A stretch of 64,000 nucleotides of DNA from JANWYT01 sp034437555 (GTDB lineage Bacteria > Chloroflexota > Anaerolineae > Aggregatilineales > Phototrophicaceae): contig DAOTTQ010000030.1 of NCBI GenBank assembly GCA_034437555.1, positions 62,001 through 126,000 of the forward strand. Direction: 5' to 3'. The notes under the pieces were generated by a model. The model was not told the origin of the DNA, did no database searches, and worked only from the letters and a program-made list of their open reading frames with translations. A program made the translations under genes and the position numbers. Positions 9,598 to 17,627 of the stretch are shown one piece after another. How positions within the stretch are numbered: the stretch's first letter is position 1; each line of letters begins with the position of its first letter.

Positions 9598-9790
9598 AAA
9601 AACCTCTTTTTTGTAGGGTGTATGTGTTATGTTGCTTATTATGGCACAGGCGCGTAGGGTGCGCGTAGGGTAAGTTGTGCTGGCGTATAGGAGACGGTGT
9701 GTTGGCGCGTGGCGCGCGTTGTGTTCGATTGGTTCAGAAATGCTATCCTAAAACTATCGTATACAGCGCCAACACAAAGGGAAATTTAAG

Positions 9791-10477
9791 ATGAGCCTCA
9801 GAAAAGAAAAAAACCTTAATGCAATTGTCGCCACACTCTTGTTAAGCCTTATTGTTTTCATGGTGGGGTCATTGGCACAAGCCCAAACCGCCGTCACCTT
9901 CACCCCCAGCGGCACAATTAATGTGCGTAGCGGTGATGGGATTCAGTACGAAGTTGTCATTGCCAGCAACGAAAGCCTAGAAGTTATTGGACGCAACACA
10001 GACGACCTTTCGGACTGCAAAAACCTAGACCTATCGCGCTGGTTGCAAGTGCGCGTGGGCGGCGTTCAGGGTTGGGTGGTTTTATGTGGTGGTACAGTAG
10101 AGGGCGATGTGTCTAGCGTACCGCTAACAACCCCTAGCAATCCCGTACTACGTGCAACCTCTCGCACTGCCGTTGCAATGGTGACTGCATCGGGTGACTT
10201 ACGCCTTACAGATGCTCCCGCCGATTCCGCAGAAGCCTTCGTGCTTGCCTCTATTGCCAATGTGCGCCAAAGTGCCTCTGTATTATCCGCTCGCATCGGC
10301 ACACTTAGCCAAGACCCCGAAATTGCTACAGTCGTTACCGCCATTGGGCGCAACGCTACCAGCAATTGGGTTTTGGTACAGTATGCCACCGAAGATGGCG
10401 AAGTTATGACAGGTTGGGTATCACGTCGCTTACTGTTGCTCACCTCTGGTTGGGAAGAAGTTCTTCCCGTCCGCTAA
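9791..10477 (+). CDS. Exported protein with two SH3b-like modules
   Basis: A 228-residue protein with a signal peptide (hydrophobic core about 14-30, ending AQA before QTAVT). Two bacterial SH3-type modules can be seen. One is at about 37-95, with INVRSGDGIQYEVV and the closing GWVVLCG. The other is at about 148-215, with IANVRQSASVLSARIG and GWVSRRLL. Such modules usually bind cell-wall or peptide ligands; no enzymatic domain is present. A clear intrinsic terminator follows at 10524-10551. The ligand and role are unknown. Confidence 0.8.
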   Translation: MSLRKEKNLNAIVATLLLSLIVFMVGSLAQAQTAVTFTPSGTINVRSGDGIQYEVVIASNESLEVIGRNTDDLSDCKNLDLSRWLQVRVGGVQGWVVLCGGTVEGDVSSVPLTTPSNPVLRATSRTAVAMVTASGDLRLTDAPADSAEAFVLASIANVRQSASVLSARIGTLSQDPEIATVVTAIGRNATSNWVLVQYATEDGEVMTGWVSRRLLLLTSGWEEVLPVR

Positions 10478-10523
10478 GGATAAAACACGCGCGGCACACT
10501 AAAACCGCATCATGGTTACTTTA

Positions 10524-10551
10524 CCCCTACGAGAATTTCGTGGGGGTTTTT
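10524..10551 (+). terminator. Intrinsic terminator
   Basis: A CCCCTACGA/TCGTGGGGG stem with a 6-base loop is followed by TTTTT. It lies 47 bases after the SH3-protein stop. The T-run ends just before the stop of the convergent gene at 10555. Confidence 0.85.
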
Positions 10552-10554
10552 GTA

Positions 10555-11031
10555 TTATGGGGTTTGCTTAAACACAAGGTTCATAATACCCGACACTTTA
10601 ATTAACGCCTTGCTAAAGAGTGGCATCATCATCATGGGGCGCAAAATCTTAATCATATCGCCCATAAAGTCCACTAAAGCACGGGTAGCGCGGGTTTCGG
10701 GCGTGCGGTCATACAGCCAAAACAGCACCACCATGCCATAAAACGCATACAGCAGGTTCGTCATGTCCTCTATTTCATCGGGCTTTACGGTGTCGGTGGC
10801 ATACGTAATCACGCGCCCTAAGGCTTGGCGCATGGGGTCATCGGGGCTAAAGACGGGGCTTTCTTTGTGGCGGAGGGCGTGCGCGAAGTGGTCTGCCAAT
10901 TCGTCACGGTGCGCCTCTAAATACTCTAATGCCAACGACAACGCACTCACAAAACGCACCGACATACTTGCAGGGGGCAAGGCTTGTACTTCTTGTTGCA
11001 CTTGCGCGGTAACTTCTGTGTAGATGGGCAT
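10555..11031 (-). CDS. TetR C-terminal-like protein lacking a DNA-binding domain
   Basis: A 158-residue, mostly helical protein. The stretch from EYLEAHRDELADHF through LLYAFYGMVVLFWLYDRTPE and RATRALVDFMGDM resembles the ligand-binding C-terminal half of TetR-family regulators. No N-terminal helix-turn-helix precedes it, and the preceding DUF58 gene ends only 5 bases upstream. It may therefore be a ligand-binding or dimerising remnant rather than a repressor. It is probably translated with the DUF58 gene. The family assignment is by pattern only and needs a profile search. Confidence 0.5.
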   Translation of the reverse strand: MPIYTEVTAQVQQEVQALPPASMSVRFVSALSLALEYLEAHRDELADHFAHALRHKESPVFSPDDPMRQALGRVITYATDTVKPDEIEDMTNLLYAFYGMVVLFWLYDRTPETRATRALVDFMGDMIKILRPMMMMPLFSKALIKVSGIMNLVFKQTP

Positions 11032-11036
11032 AAACT

Positions 11037-11951
11037 CTATTTCACCAATCCTAATTGTAAAAGGTCGCTTAAAAGTAGGCGTTCTGGGGGGGTACTAGAA
11101 ACTGGATGAACGTAATGCACACCCCAACGGGCGCAAGTGGCGCGGATGCCCTCTTGCCATTGGTGCAGGTGCGCTTGATAGCGAGCATAAAGGGGTGCGT
11201 CTATCGTCAGTTCTTGGGGTGCAAGCGTTTCAACATCAATTAGGCGCACATCACCGCGCACAGGGGGCGTAATGTCACTGGGGGCAAGCGTGTGAACGAG
11301 TACCACTTCATGCCCTTTTGCCAGCATTGCCCTTAAGCCCGTTTCATACCCCATTGGGCTAAACAAGTCCGTAAAAATAAAGCACAAGCCCACACGCTTC
11401 TCACGCGCTGTAAAGGCTTGTAGGCTGGCGTTAAGGTCGGTTTGCCCTTGTGGCGATTGTTGCCCCATCCACCGTAAAAATGGCACAAGCCCCTCACGTC
11501 CACGCCCCTTAAAGGTGCGGTCTGTTTCGCCCAAACGTTGCGTCGTTAGGGCATCACCCGCGTTTAATGCCACAAATGCCAATAAACTGGCAAGGCGCGT
11601 GCTATAGTCCCATTTGCTGGTTTCGCCTTCTTCAGTGGCTTGCATACTTAAAGAGGCATCACATAGCAAATGCACCGTTAAATCCTCTTCATCCTCATGC
11701 ACTTTTACCACAGGCTTATTTAGGCGTGCTAAAATATTCCAATCTAGCTTCCGTAAGTCATCGCCTGCGCTATAATTGCGATAGTCTGCAAATTCGATGC
11801 TTGTACCGCGCTTTTTGCTACGGCGTTCACCGCGCATTGCACCCGCCCGCAAACGCTTTGGCATCAGCATTAAATGTGACACCTGACGCAACGATTGCGA
11901 AGGAAGCAAAGAAAAATGAGAGTCCATCATCGCCATACTGCACCGTTTCAT
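11037..11951 (-). CDS. DUF58 domain protein
   Basis: A 304-residue protein of the DUF58 family, which has a von Willebrand A-like fold and often partners MoxR ATPases. The family signature appears at about 46-75 as RRSKKRGTSIEFADYR, followed by YSAGDDLRKLDWNILAR. The MIDAS-like segment is LLCDASLSM (about 94-102). Only two of the usual DxSxS positions are clear (D-A-S-L-S). No MoxR gene is adjacent, which is unusual for the family. There are several possible ATG starts within the first 10 codons and no clear ribosome site. It is followed by the TetR-C-like gene. Confidence 0.85.
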   Translation of the reverse strand: MKRCSMAMMDSHFSLLPSQSLRQVSHLMLMPKRLRAGAMRGERRSKKRGTSIEFADYRNYSAGDDLRKLDWNILARLNKPVVKVHEDEEDLTVHLLCDASLSMQATEEGETSKWDYSTRLASLLAFVALNAGDALTTQRLGETDRTFKGRGREGLVPFLRWMGQQSPQGQTDLNASLQAFTAREKRVGLCFIFTDLFSPMGYETGLRAMLAKGHEVVLVHTLAPSDITPPVRGDVRLIDVETLAPQELTIDAPLYARYQAHLHQWQEGIRATCARWGVHYVHPVSSTPPERLLLSDLLQLGLVK

Positions 11952-11967
11952 TACGTGGTATGCACAC

Positions 11968-11973
11968 TATAAT
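11968..11973 (+). promoter_or_regulatory. Candidate -10 element for xpt
   Basis: TATAAT lies 50 bases before the xpt ATG, inside CTATAATAG. On the opposite strand the same bases read CTATTATAG, so overlapping divergent promoters for the DUF58 gene are possible. No strong -35 is seen. Confidence 0.35.
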
Positions 11974-12023
11974 AGCAGAACCCTTTCATTCACAACACGC
12001 ATAACCCGTTTGGAGTTCCTAGC

Positions 12024-12605
12024 ATGTCTTACCAGCCACTCGTAGAACGCATCCGTAGCGAAGGACGCAACCTTGGCAACGGCATCTTAAAGATAGACAG
12101 CCTGCTTAATCATCAATTAGACCCGCGCCTAATGGCAGGCATGGGCAAAGCACTGGCAGAGGCATTTAGTCGCTTGACCATAGACCGCATTTTAACCGCC
12201 GAAATTAGTGGCATTGCGCCCGCCATGATGGCAGGACTGGAACTCAATGTGCCTGTGGTATATGCCCGTAAAAAACGCCCCATCACAATGGCGGGTCCCA
12301 TCTATATTGAAACTGCCCCAAGCCACACCAAAGGGGGCATTGTAGAATTGCTAGTGAGTGGCGAGTTTTTGAAGCCTAACGAGAATATTCTTATCATTGA
12401 TGACTTTTTAGCCAGTGGCGAAACCCTAAAAGCCCTCTCACGCTTGGTTGTTTCGGCAAAGGCGCAAGTGGTAGGGGTGGGCGTGGTCGTTGAAAAGTCC
12501 TTTGAGGGCGGACGGCAAGCCATGATAGACGCAGGCTATGATGTGCCAATGGTGGCACTGGCAACCATTACCAGCATGGAAGGCACAACCATCACGGTTG
12601 TATAA
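12024..12605 (+). CDS. xpt: Xanthine phosphoribosyltransferase
   Basis: Salvages xanthine to XMP using PRPP. The 193-residue length and the start pattern with RIRSEGRNLGNGILKIDSLLNHQ are characteristic of Xpt rather than Apt. The PRPP-binding loop is ILIIDDFLASGETLKAL at about 122-138. EISGIAPAM and the YARKK segment are family hallmarks. GGAG lies 8 bases before the ATG. No purine riboswitch was recognised in the short leader. The next gene (12618) follows after 12 bases, so the three genes 12024-14515 may be co-transcribed. Confidence 0.93.
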   Translation: MSYQPLVERIRSEGRNLGNGILKIDSLLNHQLDPRLMAGMGKALAEAFSRLTIDRILTAEISGIAPAMMAGLELNVPVVYARKKRPITMAGPIYIETAPSHTKGGIVELLVSGEFLKPNENILIIDDFLASGETLKALSRLVVSAKAQVVGVGVVVEKSFEGGRQAMIDAGYDVPMVALATITSMEGTTITVV

Positions 12606-12617
12606 GGGCTTTTTACT

Positions 12618-13184
12618 ATGGGACGCTTCGCACAAGTAGGCATTGCCATTGGCGCACTAGGGATTGTTTTGGCGTTGATGGGCTTGTTTCCACAATTGAC
12701 AGGGGCAACAGACACGGCAGGCATTGGCTTAGTGCAGGTGACGTTGCTTCTGGTAGGATACAGCCTGCTGGTGATAGGGGCGGTTATCTATGCCAAGTTT
12801 ACGTTTTACCTTAACATTCCGCCCACACTGATACAGCAAATTGGGCTGCGCCTAACCATGACGGGCATCTTATTTGCATCACTGGCGGGCTATGCCGATA
12901 TTTTTGGGTTTGGTTCGCATGTCCGCACCACTACTAACGATATTTTCTTTGGCGGATTACAAGCCGTCGGCTTGCTCTTTTGCTTTGGCGTGTCGTCTTT
13001 TGGGGTCATTATTTACGCGCTCATGGGCAATTTTGCGCTGTTGCATCCTGTCGCGCAAAGCGGGCAAGAAAGCCTAAACACGCCTGCTCACGGCACAGAT
13101 GAAGTGACGAAAGACCCACTAGCAACCCAAGAAACAGCCACTATTGTGCAGGCGAAAGAAGCCGTAAACACGGAGGCACAATGA
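12618..13184 (+). CDS. Small membrane protein of unknown function
   Basis: A 188-residue protein with four or five probable membrane segments, at about 8-26, 38-58, 72-95 and 108-130. A hydrophilic C-terminal tail of about 50 residues is rich in Thr, Glu and Ala. I do not recognise a family. Its stop overlaps the ATG of the GT39-like gene by four bases (ATGA), so the two are translationally coupled. It may act with that glycosyltransferase, but that is inference from arrangement only. Confidence 0.65.
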   Translation: MGRFAQVGIAIGALGIVLALMGLFPQLTGATDTAGIGLVQVTLLLVGYSLLVIGAVIYAKFTFYLNIPPTLIQQIGLRLTMTGILFASLAGYADIFGFGSHVRTTTNDIFFGGLQAVGLLFCFGVSSFGVIIYALMGNFALLHPVAQSGQESLNTPAHGTDEVTKDPLATQETATIVQAKEAVNTEAQ

Positions 13185-14515
13185 GGCACATCTACTGGCT
13201 AATTTTGCTGGCGTATGTGGGGCTGGGGGTGGCATTCGCCATTCGTACCCCCCTCTGGCAAGCCCCCGATGAACCCGCCCACTATAACTACATTCGCCAA
13301 GCCTATGAAGGCGTGTTTTTGCCCGTCATCCAAGATGGCGACTGGAACAACGACACGCTAGAAACCCTTAAAGCCAATCGCTTTGCGCCCGAATTGCTAA
13401 ATGACCTAAACGCGATTCAATACGAAGACCACCAACCGCCCCTTTATTATTGGGCAAGCCTGCCCGTTTTTGCCCTCACCAATGGCAACGTGATTGCGTT
13501 ACGGCTGATGAGCGTGCTGTGGGGCATGATTACGGTGATGATGGCGTATCGCATTAGCCAGCGTGTCTTTGACAACCAAGAAGCGGTTGCGCTGGGGGTA
13601 ATGGGCTTGGTGGCATTTTTGCCCCAACACATGATGATAAACAGTAGCATCAATAATGATGCCCTCGCCAACGCGCTCATTGCCGTAACGTTATGGCTGT
13701 GCCTGCGCTACCGTGAGGATAGCCACTTACACCCCATTTTGCTGGGGCTGGCGTTGGGATTTATAACGCTTACCAAAACCACGGGCTATTTTATGGTAGC
13801 CATCGTGTTTATGACGCTGGTTTTACGCTCACGGGTCAAAGGGCGAGATGTTTTGGCATGGCGCGGTTGGCTAGAAGCCAGCATTATGGTTGCGGTGGGC
13901 GCGTTGCCGTTTGCGCTCTTTTGGTTTGGACGCAACATAAGCACCTACGGCTTCCCCGACTTTTTAGGGCTACGGGCGCATGATGCGGTCGTGGTTGGGC
14001 AATTACGCACGTCCGATTACATCGCCCAACTTGGCATCACAGACTATGTGTTACAGCTTGCCCAAACGACGTTTAACAGCTTTTGGGGGCAATTTGGCTG
14101 GATGGGCGTTCCCCTCTTTGGCGTGTTTGCGCCCAACGACAACCTCATTTACCCCGTTATTATAGGTTTGCTCTTATTGGCACTGGTGGGCTTGCTGATA
14201 AGCCGCGTTAGGCAAACGCCCCTCTATGCCCATGATGAGCATGATACGACACTATGGCGCGACACTAAGCTCATCTTATGGGCAGTGATGCTGTTGGCAT
14301 TGGCGCAATTTGCTTATTACAACACGGCGTTTGTGCAGTTTCAGGGGCGTTATTTGTTTGGTGCGCTTGTGCCATTTGCGCTCTTTGTGGGGGCGGGATG
14401 GGTGAGTGCCTTGCGTCCTTTACGCCTGCAATGGGGTGTTTTAGCGATTGTGGGGGCGTTTGCCGTGTTGGATGTTTACCTTATTTGGCGTGTCCTCCCC
14501 AATGCTTTGGGGTAA
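13181..14515 (+). CDS. GT39/DUF2142-like polytopic glycosyltransferase
   Basis: A 444-residue integral membrane protein with about ten membrane segments. The first extracytoplasmic loop carries APDEPAHYNYIRQ and a later HQPPLYYW. This acidic D-E pair and the QPPLYYW element are typical of lipid-phosphate-sugar-dependent transferases of the ArnT/PMT (GT39) fold, including DUF2142. Such enzymes move a sugar from a polyprenyl carrier to an exported acceptor. The acceptor is unknown. It overlaps the preceding membrane-protein gene by ATGA. No terminator is evident; a decayed toxin-antitoxin remnant follows. Confidence 0.75.
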   Translation: MRHIYWLILLAYVGLGVAFAIRTPLWQAPDEPAHYNYIRQAYEGVFLPVIQDGDWNNDTLETLKANRFAPELLNDLNAIQYEDHQPPLYYWASLPVFALTNGNVIALRLMSVLWGMITVMMAYRISQRVFDNQEAVALGVMGLVAFLPQHMMINSSINNDALANALIAVTLWLCLRYREDSHLHPILLGLALGFITLTKTTGYFMVAIVFMTLVLRSRVKGRDVLAWRGWLEASIMVAVGALPFALFWFGRNISTYGFPDFLGLRAHDAVVVGQLRTSDYIAQLGITDYVLQLAQTTFNSFWGQFGWMGVPLFGVFAPNDNLIYPVIIGLLLLALVGLLISRVRQTPLYAHDEHDTTLWRDTKLILWAVMLLALAQFAYYNTAFVQFQGRYLFGALVPFALFVGAGWVSALRPLRLQWGVLAIVGAFAVLDVYLIWRVLPNALG

Positions 14516-14558
14516 AAATATGCTGTAATAATTGTAACGAGTGAAAGAGGGTTACACC

Positions 14559-14890
14559 ATGCTCATCGAAACACTATCCCCATTAACATCAATTCCGGGG
14601 GCATTGCGCTAATTACGGGGACGCGCGTTTTGCTTTCTTCTGTTATTCACGCGTTCAAAAGCGGTGATACTCCCGAAAGCATCATTAGTGCGTTTCCATC
14701 CTTGTCATTAGCGGATGTCTATACTGTTATTGCCTATTATTTGCGTCACCGAACTCAAATTGACCAGCAAATCGAACAAGAGCAATCTCACGCTATCGCG
14801 TTAAGGCAAGCCCTTGAAACACAACAACCCGAGTTATTTACCCTACAAAATCGCCTAAAAAGCGAACGGACCCATGCGACAAATTATTGA
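14559..14890 (+). pseudogene. DUF433-type antitoxin, frameshifted at a G5 run
   Basis: The ATG at 14559 opens MLIETLSPLTSIPG, a typical start for DUF433 proteins, but this frame stops at 14610-14612. The rest of the domain continues in the next frame: GGIALITGTRVLLSS, then GDTPESIISAFPSLSLADVY, then YYLRHR. One extra G in the GGGGG run at 14597-14601 would join both halves with no other change. DUF433 proteins are antitoxins of PIN-like DUF5615 toxins, and a remnant of such a toxin follows. A TTG at 14630 could start a truncated product. The cause may be a true deletion or a sequencing error. Confidence 0.7.
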
Positions 14891-14963
14891 GGACATCGGG
14901 CTAATTTTAGAAACAAGCACAGCCGATGAATTTGACAATCAGGTGCTGTTCTTACCACTTTAG
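14874..14963 (+). pseudogene. C-terminal remnant of a DUF5615 PIN-like toxin
   Basis: A 29-codon frame beginning MRQIIEDIGLILETS and ending DNQVLFLPL. From memory of the family, DUF5615 PIN-like proteins that pair with DUF433 end with a closely similar IEDI-(hydrophobic)-E-(S/T) helix and a final QV-x-(Y/F)LPL. The preceding 80 or so residues, including the catalytic acidic residues, are absent. The remnant overlaps the end of the antitoxin frame. It therefore looks like an internal deletion that removed the toxin. Its stop interlocks with that of the LCP gene on the other strand. Confidence 0.6.
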
Positions 14964-16261
14964 CCCTCGCTCTCCCCTTCTTCTATGGTGGGCTTGGGGG
15001 GGATGATGGGGCGCGTACATGCGTAATATGGGTAATTTGCCCCCAAGTACACCTTATAATCAATCGTGCGGTTCGGGTCGGGTTCGGCTCTAATGCCTTC
15101 GGGTGTGGTGGCAAGCGCACGCCGTAATCGCTCTATCGGGTTGTTCTTGTCTGCGCCTGTATAGTCAATAATCAAATTCCAAAGGCGCGGTGTCGCTTGT
15201 TCTTGTAAAATTATCGTCCTAAAGCCCTCTAATTCCAGCCTATCCGATGCCACCTGTCCGAAAAAGTTCACGCCCGTTAAATTCACAATACCCACCAACG
15301 GGCGTTGCTGTGAAAGGCTATTTTGGCTTGGCATAATGGCTTCGCGCATTAGGCGTTCTACGTTGTCTCTATCGGGTATAAAAATAAAGCGTTGGTCGGC
15401 ATCGGGTGTGTAAGCATTGCGAATGTCTCGATTAAGTATAAACGTAAAGTAGCTTAGGTCATTGGTGTTTAGCGTGGCAACCAACGGAAGCAAGCGCGAT
15501 ATTTCGCTAAAGGGCAAGTTGGTTTGTACCAGGTCATCCCAATCTTCTAAGAGTAATGGCAGGTTATCGAGCAAGCCACGCTCCCTAATTTTGCGCCAAA
15601 TAGCGCGTAAAAGGTCTTGTTGTCTGCGCCCTCTGTCGGTTTCTAAAGTGGTGCGTCGTGAACGCGCGTACCATAGGGCAAGATCGCCATCCATCACATG
15701 CACGCCGTTTTCTAGTGTAAACATCTCCCAACTGTTCTCATCGTAAATATCAAGTTCGGGCGATTTTAGTCGCCAGTCTTGGATAGCACAGTCTACGCTA
15801 ATGCTAACGCCCCCCAACCGATTGATAAGGCGCGTAAAGCCATTAAAGTTGATACGCACATAATAATCTACATGCACGCCCAAATTATATAAAAAAGTGT
15901 CTTGGATTGCGCTTTCACCTGTCACGTCGGCTATGCCTGCGTTTTCGCCCAAGTAATACGTTTGGTTGAGCTTTGCCATTTGGTTTACAGGTGGCACATA
16001 GACATATAAATCACGCGGAACAGACACAATGGCAACGTGGCGCGTGTTGGTATTAAGCGTCACAAGATGAAGCGAGTCCGTCAGCCCTATATTGGCATCA
16101 TTGCTGGTTGCCACGCCCAATAGCACCACGTTGATAATGTTATCCCCTTCACTGTCAAGGATGGGCATGGGGTTGGGGATGATGGTTTGGTTAGAAGTTT
16201 GAGCAGAGGCGACACCCACCAGTAAACTCAATAAACAGATTAAAAAAACGCGATAACGCAT
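14960..16261 (-). CDS. LytR-CpsA-Psr (LCP) family protein
   Basis: A 433-residue exported protein. The N-terminus (MRYRVFLICLL to VASA before QTSNQ) is a signal peptide or anchor. The LCP domain spans about 45-275, with NVVLLGVATSN, the TDSLHLVTLN strand, SVPRDLYV, the LGGVSISVD segment and YARSRRTTLETDRGRRQQD. The Arg residues and Asp in SVPRD and RxxxTDxxR positions bind polyprenyl-phosphate. LCP proteins attach glycopolymers to the cell wall or other acceptors. A C-terminal module of about 140 residues (VGIVNLTGVN onward) resembles an LytR_C domain. Upstream ATGs at 16282 and beyond exist, but 16261 best fits the signal peptide. Confidence 0.9.
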   Translation of the reverse strand: MRYRVFLICLLSLLVGVASAQTSNQTIIPNPMPILDSEGDNIINVVLLGVATSNDANIGLTDSLHLVTLNTNTRHVAIVSVPRDLYVYVPPVNQMAKLNQTYYLGENAGIADVTGESAIQDTFLYNLGVHVDYYVRINFNGFTRLINRLGGVSISVDCAIQDWRLKSPELDIYDENSWEMFTLENGVHVMDGDLALWYARSRRTTLETDRGRRQQDLLRAIWRKIRERGLLDNLPLLLEDWDDLVQTNLPFSEISRLLPLVATLNTNDLSYFTFILNRDIRNAYTPDADQRFIFIPDRDNVERLMREAIMPSQNSLSQQRPLVGIVNLTGVNFFGQVASDRLELEGFRTIILQEQATPRLWNLIIDYTGADKNNPIERLRRALATTPEGIRAEPDPNRTIDYKVYLGANYPYYACTRPIIPPKPTIEEGESEG

Positions 16262-16443
16262 GATAAACGCTCTTTCTGGCATAAAAATCTTGCCTTCATC
16301 ATACACCCTCCCCACAGCACAGACACCCACGCTCCCCCCATGCTTGCCCGTTTACCAACCTATTTCACAGTTTTAAGGATTTTCTTACATCTAGCGATTA
16401 TGCTGTATGATGTACCGATGAGTCTTAATAGGGAAAACAAAAA

Positions 16444-17550
16444 ATGAAAACCATAAATCAGCTAAAAGTATGGGCTTTGATGTTAGGTTTAGTGGCAATT
16501 GGGTTTGTGGGTGGCATGACCATTAGCCCCACCCAAGCCAGCATTGGGGCTATTGCACCTCAAGCCGTTATTGGCACGGAATTACTGACTGAAACCGAGC
16601 GCGTTTTTGCCGAAGTGTATCAAGCCGTTGCACCCAGTGTGGTTTCTGTACTCACCACCGCCGCAAGCAGCGGCAATAATCAGCTAAGACGTGGGGGTAG
16701 CCAAGGCAGCGGCTTTGTTATTGACCTGCAAGGGCATATTGTTACCAATTATCACGTGGTAGAGGGCGCAAGCCGCATTGAAGTGAATATGTTTGATGGC
16801 ACAATTAGCCGTGCCGAAGTGGTGGGCTTGGATGCCGACTCTGATATAGCCGTGATTAAAGTGAATGTGCCAGCAGAACGCCTACGTCCGGTAGTGATGG
16901 GCAATAGCAATGGCGTACAAGTGGGACAAACCACACTCGCCATTGGCAACCCCTACGCCAAAGATTGGACGCTGACCAGTGGCATTATCAGCGCACTCAA
17001 CCGACGCATTACGGGCTTAAACAACTATAGCATTGGGGGCGTTATTCAAACCGATGCCGCCATTAACCCCGGCAACAGTGGCGGGCCTCTTTTGAACCTG
17101 CGCGGGGAAGTCATTGGCATGAACAGCCAAATTACCACCGAATCGGGTAGCAATGTTGGCATTGGTTATGCCATCCCCAGCAATCTTATTTCAAAAGTAA
17201 TGCGTTCCCTGATTGGTAGTGGGCGCATATCCTATAGTTTCTTGGGCATTAACAGCCGCCCCATTGACCTTGACCTTATCGAAGCCTATAGCCTGCCAAA
17301 TAACATTCGGGGTGTAGCGGTGCTACAAGCACAACAGGGATTCCCTGCCTTTAATGCGGGGCTTCGTACCTTAAGCAATACGAGCGTAGACATCATCACG
17401 TCCATCAATGGCACAACCGTACAAAACTTTGATGAACTAGTGGGCTGGCTTGCCATTAACACCAACCCTAACGACACTGTGAATTTAACAGTGTATCGTG
17501 ATGGGCAACTGTTCAACATTCCCGTTACCCTCTCCGAGCGTCCACGCTAA
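16444..17550 (+). CDS. HtrA/Deg-type trypsin-like serine protease with PDZ domain
   Basis: A 368-residue envelope protease. It has an N-terminal membrane segment or signal (about 8-32) and a trypsin-like domain at about 52-255. The triad is His104 (TNYHVVEG), Asp134 (DSDIAV) and Ser212 (NPGNSGGPL). A C-terminal PDZ domain lies at about 265-365, with SYSFLGINSRPI at its start. The single PDZ domain makes it DegS/HhoA-like in layout. It stands alone, divergent from the LCP gene, and is closed by a strong hairpin terminator. It probably degrades or processes misfolded exported proteins. Confidence 0.93.
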   Translation: MKTINQLKVWALMLGLVAIGFVGGMTISPTQASIGAIAPQAVIGTELLTETERVFAEVYQAVAPSVVSVLTTAASSGNNQLRRGGSQGSGFVIDLQGHIVTNYHVVEGASRIEVNMFDGTISRAEVVGLDADSDIAVIKVNVPAERLRPVVMGNSNGVQVGQTTLAIGNPYAKDWTLTSGIISALNRRITGLNNYSIGGVIQTDAAINPGNSGGPLLNLRGEVIGMNSQITTESGSNVGIGYAIPSNLISKVMRSLIGSGRISYSFLGINSRPIDLDLIEAYSLPNNIRGVAVLQAQQGFPAFNAGLRTLSNTSVDIITSINGTTVQNFDELVGWLAINTNPNDTVNLTVYRDGQLFNIPVTLSERPR

Positions 17551-17565
17551 AAGTCCATACAAGCA

Positions 17566-17599
17566 AAAAGAGGGGTTTTTATCATTAAGCCCCTCTTTT
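17566..17599. terminator. Bidirectional intrinsic terminator
   Basis: A perfect 10-base inverted repeat AAAAGAGGGG/CCCCTCTTTT separated by 14 bases. It lies between the stops of the convergent protease and kinase genes and supplies T-runs in both directions. Confidence 0.85.
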
Positions 17600-17627
17600 G
17601 TGTGGATGCAATTGTCAAAAACGCTGT

